A DNA stretch of 12,667 nucleotides from NCBI GenBank assembly GCA_016199665.1, contig JACQGG010000049.1, forward strand, positions 1 through 12,667, written 5' to 3'. Source of the stretch: Acidobacteriota bacterium. Lineage in GTDB: Bacteria; Acidobacteriota; UBA6911; JACQSX01. Below the pieces are notes generated by a model. That model was not told the origin of the DNA and did no database searches. It saw only the letters and a program-made list of their open reading frames with translations. Below, one piece after another: positions 9,101 through 12,667 of the stretch. The position numbers and the translations under genes are program-made. Within the stretch, counting starts at the first letter, position 1. Every line of letters starts with the position of its first letter.

Positions 9101-9350
9101 AACTGCCCGGCGTCAATTCCAGAAATTCAAACTCCCCATGCTCATCAGCGCTTCTTGCGAGGGTTTGACCCGTTTGCAGGCGCCTGGCGACGATCCTGGC
9201 GCCCGGCACGGGGGCTCCTGCCTGGCTGTGTACCGTTCCGCGCGCTGTCGCGTGCGTGGCTTGAGCCGGCAAATCGCGGCTCCACCAGAAAAACCCCAGG
9301 ATCAGCAGCGCCGAAGCAATGGCCTGCACCCGGTTTGGTCGTCCTTGCAT
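6159..9350 (-). CDS. Oar-like TonB-dependent outer-membrane receptor with carboxypeptidase-regulatory-like domain
   Basis: 1063 residues. The ATG at 9350 is preceded by GGAGA at a workable distance. Residues 1 to about 31 look like a signal peptide (ALLILGFFWW core, AQA end). Residues about 35-117 form a carboxypeptidase-regulatory-like beta-sandwich (ARGTVHSQAGAPVPGA, then GEFEFLELTPGSYEFEV). The plug follows (LPLNGRSYNQLATLEAG, then SNNFLLDGTNIMD, then SYAAEYGRGSGGVLNSITRSG). The remainder is a long transmembrane beta-barrel ending ARQIQFALRLSF, whose terminal Phe is the usual signal for outer-membrane insertion. It should import a ligand across the outer membrane using TonB energy. Such very long receptors are greatly expanded in Acidobacteriota and are often linked to glycan or peptide uptake; the ligand here cannot be read from sequence. 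The gene appears to be transcribed alone from the promoter at 9447-9475. Confidence 0.92.
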   Translation of the reverse strand: MQGRPNRVQAIASALLILGFFWWSRDLPAQATHATARGTVHSQAGAPVPGARIVARRLQTGQTLARSADEHGEFEFLELTPGSYEFEVSHSGFATEKKRGTSIEAGQVVTLQFALQPGSQTNSSGGASRIDESQLVGLPLNGRSYNQLATLEAGITDTGGGDASRGIRGGSLSVSGGRSASNNFLLDGTNIMDTANSVPRSAAGVQLGADAVLQVLVSGSSYAAEYGRGSGGVLNSITRSGSDEFHGNLFEYFRNSKLDSRNFFDRDPLNPLRRSDPPPFKRNQFGFTVTGPVLEGRTYFMGSFEAMRDRLTQTQVDFFPDEDARRGVITNAAGQEIRRVAVSSRVRPYLDLFPRPNSSRVGEGFARNIGSQFQPTDENYFTIRIDHKINDRDSFFGRYTFDDAASVSGQETSPFRSLTNTRQQYLTLMETHIFSLRALNSFRAGFTRPVNDIVTLSSIEIPSSLFFVPGAPVFGQIEISGAAVFGPQPQYPEANVMNTFQFSDDAVVQRGAHSLKFGAEVHRYRWDVFNSANKGATWSFSSLDNFLQGGPSGTNLTVALPGSNNQKAFRQTLAGFYVQGNYRASQRLLWNWGLRYEFATIISERDGRVVALPDIVRDTQLQIGRTLPDNPSLLNFSPRLGFSWSPFRGHNAVLSGGFGIFYDPLLEYVVDLQKSTAPFYRRVVRLNFDSSAAFPDAVAAASGLAAATPFQVEILDYRHMRSPAVLRYNLSLQQELPGGWRVQGAYVGARGNHLFRGYETNLYPAPITRADGTLFFPPNAGPVNPAFGAIRITSADAQSSYNALQLSASKSSRGGLTVQTSYTYSKSVDDASSSSSGENGAVNRTYSLMRTLDRGLSDFDVRHRLSASFLYPLPAGAGRRWGNSGFPWHILGGWRLGGILSFRTGTPFHPLSNVRQTGFLFVANRPSLRPGAGGNPTEGASAGCGPVPAGQKLGGPDRYFDPCFYTPPEPGTLGNVGRNTLTGPSAFSLDISLQKEFALHGDERLQFRAEFFNLPNHSNFANPTRGSSVVFSGFPARIGSTAGSITRTSTTARQIQFALRLSF

Positions 9351-9373
9351 ACCGTTCTCCAGATCTCCCTATG

Positions 9374-9401
9374 GACTTGCGATCTGTGACTTGCGATCCG
9401 T
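9374..9401. repeat. Tandem 14-bp direct repeat in the receptor leader
   Basis: GACTTGCGATCTGT (9374-9387) is followed at once by GACTTGCGATCCGT (9388-9401), one mismatch in 14. The pair lies between the receptor's predicted promoter and its start codon, about 24 nt upstream of the ATG. It could be an operator or a site read in the 5' leader RNA, or a small tandem duplication. Confidence 0.6.
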
Positions 9402-9446
9402 CTGGAACCGGCAGAGTATCGAATTCCCGACGGCAGCGCGCCTCAG

Positions 9447-9475
9447 ATTGTATGCCCGGTCCTCCTGCATCTCAA
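9447..9475 (-). promoter_or_regulatory. Sigma70-type promoter for the TonB-dependent receptor
   Basis: Reading the minus strand, TTGAGA (9475-9470) and TACAAT (9452-9447) are separated by exactly 17 nt. Each differs from the consensus -35 or -10 box at one base. Transcription would start near 9440, giving a leader of about 90 nt that contains the tandem 14-bp repeat. The opposite-facing radical SAM gene begins at 9566; I see no equally good promoter for it. Confidence 0.6.
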
Positions 9476-9565
9476 GGTTCATGCTCGAGCAATTTGAAAA
9501 TCTTCGCGACCGGAAAATTTGCAGTTGGCCCGCAGCTTGCCGTTGTCTCGTGTTAAAGTGCTGGC

Positions 9566-10594
9566 ATGAAAACCTCTGAAGTAATCCAGGCGTGGGGGCG
9601 GATTCTGGCCGGGTACATGCCCGCTCTCTCAATTGAAATCACGCGCGAGTGCCCGCTCGCCTGCCCGGGTTGCTACGCTTACGGCAACAACCATCTGGGC
9701 GGAGGAGTGCTGCTGAATCAACTCAGCGACTTCAAAGGAGAAGAGTTGGTCGCGGGAATCCTGAAACTGGTCGACCAGTACCGCCCGCTGCATCTGTCCA
9801 TCGTCGGAGGGGAACCGCTGGTGCGCTTCCGGGAGCTGAGCCAGGTATTGCCCCAGCTTTCCGCCCGGGGAATTCATTCCCAGGTGGTCACCAGCGCCGT
9901 GCGCCCGATTCCCGCGGAATGGGCTCGGATAGATCGGTTGACATTTGTGGTTTCTGTCGACGGACTGCCGGCGGAACATGACGTCCGGCGCAAACCCGCC
10001 ACCTATGACCGGATTTTGAAGCACATTGCCGGGCACCGCATTACCGTGCACTGCACCATTACGCGACAGATGACGGGACGGGCCGGATACCTTCGCGAAT
10101 TCATGGATTTCTGGGCGGCAAGAAGCGAGGTCTCCAAGATCTGGATGAGCATCTTCACACCCCAGGTTGGAGAAGACAGCTATGAAATCCTTCTCCCGGA
10201 GATCCGGGCACGAGTGGTCGCCGAGCTGCTGGAATTGCGCGAGATTTACCCAAAGCTGGATATGCCTCGAGGTTTGATCCGCGCTTACGCCGAACCTCCC
10301 GGCGATCCCGACCATTGCGTTTTCGCCAAGACAACCCTGTCGATGACGGCAGATTTGAAACATCGGGTGACCCCCTGCCAGTTCGGCGGGAACCCGGATT
10401 GTTCCCAGTGCGGCTGTATCGCCTCGGCCGGCCTGGTGGCGGTCGGGCGTCACCGCTTGCCCCTGGGTATCCGCGTCGGATCCATATTCGATGCTTCCCT
10501 GAAGATAGGCAGGCTGGTGGGCGCATTGCGGGAGAGTGGGCCGCCCGTAATTCCTCGTCCAAAGGAGGCATTGACGGATGCAGGAGACATTTGA
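9566..10594 (+). CDS. Radical SAM protein with C-terminal auxiliary Cys cluster
   Basis: 342 residues. CPLACPGC (Cys29, 33, 36) is the CxxxCxxC motif that binds the radical-SAM 4Fe-4S cluster, followed by YAYG. VGGEPL (residues 80-85) is the SAM-binding GGE motif. Further conserved-looking blocks are VVSVDGLPAEHD and VHCTITRQ. The C-terminal part has Cys251, 271, 279, 282 and 284 (TPCQFGG, then DCSQCGC), which looks like a SPASM/Twitch-type auxiliary cluster, common in enzymes that modify peptides or other large substrates. No precursor peptide is visible nearby. The start at 9566 has a weak Shine-Dalgarno but sits well ahead of the cluster motif. The stop overlaps the DinB-family gene by 17 nt, so the two are probably co-transcribed and translationally coupled. 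The specific reaction is unknown. Confidence 0.9.
   Translation: MKTSEVIQAWGRILAGYMPALSIEITRECPLACPGCYAYGNNHLGGGVLLNQLSDFKGEELVAGILKLVDQYRPLHLSIVGGEPLVRFRELSQVLPQLSARGIHSQVVTSAVRPIPAEWARIDRLTFVVSVDGLPAEHDVRRKPATYDRILKHIAGHRITVHCTITRQMTGRAGYLREFMDFWAARSEVSKIWMSIFTPQVGEDSYEILLPEIRARVVAELLELREIYPKLDMPRGLIRAYAEPPGDPDHCVFAKTTLSMTADLKHRVTPCQFGGNPDCSQCGCIASAGLVAVGRHRLPLGIRVGSIFDASLKIGRLVGALRESGPPVIPRPKEALTDAGDI
10561..10568 (+). promoter_or_regulatory. Shine-Dalgarno of the DinB-family gene
   Basis: AAAGGAGG lies 9 nt before the ATG at 10578 and within the last codons of the radical SAM gene. It settles the overlapping start. Confidence 0.75.
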
Positions 10595-11084
10595 GGAATA
10601 CAAGAAGCGGATTCTAGGTTATCAAGCCGGCCGGGACCCCATCAAGGTCCAGGTCTCAACGCCGAAGAAGATTGAACGGCTCCTTGACGGAGTGGCGCGC
10701 AACCGATTGACGCTCCGCCCCGCCCCTGGAAAGTGGTCCGTGGCCGAGATTCTCGCCCATCTTGCCGACTGCGAGCTGGTGGGCGGCTACCGGATCCGGA
10801 AGATCCTGGGGGCGCCGGGCACGCCGATTCAAGGCTTCGACCAGGACAAATGGGCTGAGGCGGGCCGGTATGCCAGGCGCGACCCGAGAAAATCTCTGGC
10901 GCTGTTTCGCGCGCTTCGGGACGCAAATCTGGTGGTGCTCAAGTCTCTGGATCGGGCCCAGTGGAACCAGTACGGGATGCATTCCGAGCGCGGCAAAGAG
11001 ACGATTGAAAAGATGGTGGAACTGTACGCGGGGCACGACATCAACCACCTCAGACAGATCCAAGCCATCCTCGGGAGTGGCTGA
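10578..11084 (+). CDS. DinB-superfamily putative metal-dependent protein
   Basis: 168 residues. The ATG at 10578 has a strong Shine-Dalgarno (AAAGGAGG, 10561-10568) inside the end of the radical SAM gene, showing translational coupling. His61 (AEILAHLADCE), His153 and His157 (AGHDINHLRQ) are placed like the His triad that binds a divalent metal in the DinB/YfiT four-helix-bundle family. The motif RPAPGKWSVAEILAHL is typical of the DinB_2 branch. Members include thiol-dependent transferases and many uncharacterised proteins; nothing here shows which. Its pairing with a radical SAM enzyme suggests a shared pathway. The stop is followed within about 5 bp by transposase debris, so whatever once lay downstream has been replaced. 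Confidence 0.87.
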   Translation: MQETFEEYKKRILGYQAGRDPIKVQVSTPKKIERLLDGVARNRLTLRPAPGKWSVAEILAHLADCELVGGYRIRKILGAPGTPIQGFDQDKWAEAGRYARRDPRKSLALFRALRDANLVVLKSLDRAQWNQYGMHSERGKETIEKMVELYAGHDINHLRQIQAILGSG

Positions 11085-11088
11085 AGCG

Positions 11089-11268
11089 GGCTGCAAAACA
11101 GTCATTAGCTCCAGGCTGAAGAAATCCGGCATGTTTTGGACAGTTCGTGGAGCCAATGCCGCCATAGCCCTGCGGGGCTGCCCCTCTAGGAGAAGATTCG
11201 AGGACTACTGGGAAACCAAGCAGCAGCCTGACTCTCATGGTATGGGCTTTGCCCGAGTGCCGTTATAG
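11089..11268 (+). pseudogene. C-terminal remnant of an ISKra4-type transposase
   Basis: In the frame of 11092, the translation CKTVISSRLKKSGMFW, then TVRGANAAIALRGC and RRFEDYWETKQQ resembles the C-terminal end of ISKra4-family transposases as I recall them; no search was run. Only about 47 residues of homology-like sequence are present, with no start and none of the catalytic domain, and the frame ends at a TAG (11266-11268). No terminal inverted repeat is recognisable. It begins directly after the DinB stop, so it is a scar of an old insertion, not a functional element. Confidence 0.65.
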
Positions 11269-11269
11269 T

Positions 11270-11370
11270 CGTGTGGAAGACAGCTATGACATCCGGACGG
11301 TGCAGGAGCGGCTCGGCCACACGGATGTAAGTACGACGATGGTTTATTATGCGCAGACAGCAGCTATGTG
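11270..11370 (+). pseudogene. C-terminal remnant of an integron/phage-type tyrosine recombinase
   Basis: In the frame of 11237, YDIRTVQERLGHTDVSTTMVYY matches the last conserved box of tyrosine recombinases, containing the LGH His and the catalytic Tyr after TTM. The wording YDIRTVQELLGH-DVSTTMIY is characteristic of integron integrases and close relatives. The RHxxRH-type box and everything upstream are absent, and similarity stops after the Tyr. The frame runs on into the attC site beginning at 11379, which is not protein homology. A fragment of this kind next to attC sites fits a destroyed integron platform, but a phage or transposon recombinase cannot be ruled out. Confidence 0.6.
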
Positions 11371-11378
11371 CAGTGAGG

Positions 11379-11456
11379 GCCCTAACGACCGCGCTGGAGC
11401 CGACGGCGCGAGGACCTGTCGTTGATCGCGCCGCGGCTCAGCGCGAAACGTTAGCC
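11379..11456 (+). other. attC site 1 (integron cassette recombination site)
   Basis: GCCCTAAC (R'', 11379-11386) pairs with GTTAG of GTTAGCC (R', 11450-11456). Inside, CGCGCT pairs with AGCGCG, GAGCC with GGCTC, and GGCGCGA with TCGCGCC, leaving a loop of about 14 nt. The extra G in TGGAGCC is unmatched on the other arm, as expected for the extrahelical bases that set attC strand choice. The folded shape matches known attC sites such as that of aadA cassettes (AAGCCGAC and CGGCTTAA boxes). The cassette it belonged to is truncated on the left by the recombinase scrap. Confidence 0.75.
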
Positions 11457-11510
11457 CGATGGCGAACAACGATCGATATCGAACGCGTTACTGCGTCTCA
11501 TGAAACACTG

Positions 11511-12035
11511 ATGCCGTATCAATATCAAGAATTTCCAAAGGTTCTGTATCATCACAAGCTTGCTCCGGAAGGCAAGCTCTTTCGGTCGGCTGAAGAGACA
11601 AAGGGCCTTTCGTGAAAAGGATGGGTCGATACTCCGGCAAAATTCAAAAAGCCGAGTCGTGCCAGCAGACTGCGGGACAAATACAAAGCTCTTGGTCCTT
11701 TCGAGAAATTCGGGGTCTGGGCTGGCACCGCTTCGATTGCTGGCCTCGTGATTGCGCTCGTGACGCTACGACTTGGCTGGATCGGCTTGGTGAGCAACGA
11801 CTTGCTGGTACAGACCGGAACGGTGGTGGTTCAGGCCAACGTCAGCGACCCGACAATCGAGGTTTACTACCCAGTGCCATACGAGACGCCTCCGGAGTTG
11901 ACCTGGCCCAACATGCCGTACCAGTTTGGCGTTCGTGAGCAGCGAACGGATGGGTTCAAGGTTCAATTCACGAGCGGCTACTCTGGCACCGGCCTACCGA
12001 CCTGGCAGGCGAAAGGGATGCGACGACACCGATAA
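11511..12035 (+). pseudogene. Cassette gene for a single-TM protein, broken by an in-frame TGA
   Basis: From the ATG at 11511 the frame reads MPYQYQEFPKVLYHHKLAP, then AEETKGLS, meets TGA at 11613-11615, and continues in the same frame as KGWVDTPAKFKKP to a TAA at 12033-12035. The pattern FPKxLYH, then AEE, then GWVDTPAKF recurs as one short module in phage and cassette proteins, and here it spans the stop, so a single substitution has probably broken the gene. After it come a basic stretch, one likely membrane helix (WAGTASIAGLVIALVTL) and a beta-rich domain of about 80 residues (VYYPVPYETPPEL, then DGFKVQF, then WQAKG), faintly like H-type lectin-like folds. No Shine-Dalgarno is obvious; the frame is open upstream to the attC. 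Stop-codon readthrough is an alternative to inactivation. Function unknown. Confidence 0.6.
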
Positions 12036-12037
12036 AC

Positions 12038-12121
12038 GGGCTAACACGCAAATGGAGCCGACGCCCCAACAGTCTGTGTGATCATGAGGCCGCGGCGCGC
12101 GGCTCATTTACAACGTTGATA
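12038..12121 (+). other. attC site 2
   Basis: GGGCTAAC (R'', 12038-12045) begins 3 nt after the stop of the first cassette gene. AAATG pairs with CATTT and AGCCG with CGGCT, with an unmatched G in TGGAGCC, and GCC pairs with GGC further in. The right end is GTTGATA (12115-12121), where only GTT matches the consensus GTTRRRY. R'' is the exact complement of the start of its own cassette (GTTAGCCC at 11450-11457). Confidence 0.7.
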
Positions 12122-12141
12122 AGCACCGAGATGAACTCAGA

Positions 12142-12324
12142 ATGACCTCAGACGATGAGTTGAAGAAGCTGAAGGTCGAGTCTCTCATCAAGAGAATCGA
12201 TCACACGCTATCGTTTACCTTCACAATCACAAAGCTGATGTACTTGGTGAACGGTGCAGGTCTTGCCTTCATCTACTTCGCCTTCAACAGGGTCTGTGGG
12301 ATGCGACGAGAATCCGAGTGGTAA
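12142..12324 (+). CDS. Small cassette-encoded membrane protein (hypothetical)
   Basis: 60 residues that fill the second cassette. The N-terminal half is charged and probably helical (DDELKKLKVESLIKRIDH), followed by a likely membrane helix (LMYLVNGAGLAFIYFAF) and a short basic tail. The TAA at 12322-12324 sits immediately before attC site 3, the usual arrangement in cassettes. No good Shine-Dalgarno is seen before the ATG; a short upstream ATG at 12131 opens a five-codon frame ending in TGA that overlaps this start. I recognise no family. Small membrane proteins of unknown role are common cassette cargo. Confidence 0.6.
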   Translation: MTSDDELKKLKVESLIKRIDHTLSFTFTITKLMYLVNGAGLAFIYFAFNRVCGMRRESEW

Positions 12325-12403
12325 GCCGCGACAAAATCCTGGGTTGGAGCCGTCGGCGCGGACCTGTCGCTGGCGTGCCGCGGTTCAACCCGAATCGTTA
12401 GCC
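12325..12403 (+). other. attC site 3 (R'' box degenerate)
   Basis: GGGTTG (12341-12346) pairs with CAACCC, AGCCG with CGGTT (one G-T pair), and GGCGCG with CGTGCC (one G-T pair), again with the unmatched G in TTGGAGCC. R' is GTTAGCC (12397-12403). No clear RYYYAAC box is present on the left side, where the sequence reads TAAGCCGCGACAAAATCC, so the outer stem may be decayed and the left boundary is uncertain. Confidence 0.6.
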
Positions 12404-12422
12404 GGAATCGAGGAGGCGCCTT

Positions 12423-12667
12423 TCAAGCGGCGGAGAGTTTCTGGACGCGAAGCCTTTTACGATTCCGCTCCGCGTGCCAAAGGTCGTACTGCATCTGTTG
12501 GTTCAGCCAACTCTCGGCGGTCGTATTGAAGGCGAGCGACAGGCGGACGGCCATTTTGGGGCTGATCCCGGCGCGACCATTCAAGATGCTCGACAACGTC
12601 TTGCGGCTGACACCTAGCGCCTTGGCGGCTTCGGTGACGGTCAGGCCCAGGGGCTCAAGGCACAACT
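12423..12667 (-). CDS. higA: HigA-type antitoxin / XRE-family regulator (5' partial)
   Basis: 81 codons are visible, open through the right edge. The frame can begin at a TTG at 12665, but the family normally has about 15 more residues (HPGEXLxEEFLEPLG), so I treat it as truncated by the window. The sequence LEPLGLTVTEAAKALGVSR, then SILNGRAGISPKMAVRL and AESWLNQQMQYDL is the standard HigA/VapI helix-turn-helix protein. It would bind and neutralise a HigB mRNA-cleaving toxin and repress its own operon. In these systems the toxin gene is usually upstream, which would be past the right edge. The stop lies only 19 bp from attC site 3 and the gene runs against the array, consistent with a reversed toxin-antitoxin cassette. 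Confidence 0.85.
   Translation of the reverse strand, partial: LCLEPLGLTVTEAAKALGVSRKTLSSILNGRAGISPKMAVRLSLAFNTTAESWLNQQMQYDLWHAERNRKRLRVQKLSAA

Larger units (their letters stand above)
11379..12403 (+). mobile_element. Integron cassette array lacking a visible integrase (attC cluster)
   Basis: Three attC-like sites in the same orientation delimit two full cassettes: 11451-12115 and 12116-12397. A third cassette begins at 12398. The gene in each complete cassette ends within about 3 nt of its attC, which is normal for gene cassettes. The start of the first cassette (TTAGCCC after the G of GTTAGCCC) is exactly complementary to the R'' of its own attC (GGGCTAAC), as the circular cassette model requires. 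The only recombinase sequence nearby is a short C-terminal scrap, so this is either an integrase-less attC cluster or the edge of a decayed integron. Confidence 0.7.

Noticed and set aside
9629..10603. Minus-strand open frame of 324 codons opposite the radical SAM gene
   Set aside because: The plus strand carries the CxxxCxxC and GGE motifs and the DinB coupling; the minus frame shows no motif or start signal.
11349..11510. Extension of the cassette membrane-protein frame upstream into attC site 1
   Set aside because: The frame is open, but its residues only translate the recombination site and cassette leader; the family-like module begins at about 11511.
12254..12529. Plus-strand open frame of 91 codons across the third attC
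   Set aside because: It runs through the attC stem and antisense to the HigA-type gene, so it is not a credible protein.

Overview
The window looks like a piece of chromosome from a soil-type Acidobacteriota bacterium. This is inferred from a very long Oar-like TonB-dependent receptor with an N-terminal carboxypeptidase-regulatory-like domain and a C-terminal Phe, a membrane-bound PAS histidine kinase, a radical SAM protein overlapping a DinB-family gene, and moderately high GC throughout. No rRNA or tRNA is visible, so the assignment is tentative.

Positions 1-2135 (+) hold the 3' part of a large metalloprotease/hemopexin-repeat protein that enters from the left edge. Its zinc-protease domain is split. 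The HExxHxxGxxD motif and four Cys lie in one piece, the presumed Met-turn (CLM) lies in another, and about 199 residues made of exactly four 51-residue hemopexin blades sit between them. Four more blades form the C-terminus and at least three lie at the N-terminus. It converges on a secreted amidohydrolase of the YtcJ type (2254-4044, -), which lacks the usual second His of the HxH metal motif. Upstream, on the same strand, are a two-PAS sensor histidine kinase (4260-5948, -) and a 1063-residue TonB-dependent receptor (6159-9350, -). The receptor has a good sigma70-type promoter (9447-9475) and a tandem 14-bp repeat in its leader.

Divergent from the receptor is a two-gene unit: a radical SAM protein with an auxiliary Cys cluster (9566-10594, +) and a DinB-superfamily protein (10578-11084, +). 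The second gene overlaps the first by 17 nt and has a strong Shine-Dalgarno sequence.

From 11085 to the right edge the sequence is mobile-element debris. A C-terminal scrap of an ISKra4-type transposase abuts the DinB stop. Next comes a short C-terminal scrap of a tyrosine recombinase resembling integron integrases. After that are three structures that read as integron attC sites (11379-11456, 12038-12121, about 12325-12403). These delimit two complete gene cassettes and the start of a third. The first cassette holds a membrane-protein gene broken by an in-frame TGA, the second a 60-residue single-TM protein, and the third a reversed HigA-type antitoxin gene running off the edge. No intact integrase is visible, so this fits an integrase-less attC cluster or a decayed integron. 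The two observations most worth following are the propeller-in-protease architecture and this attC array.
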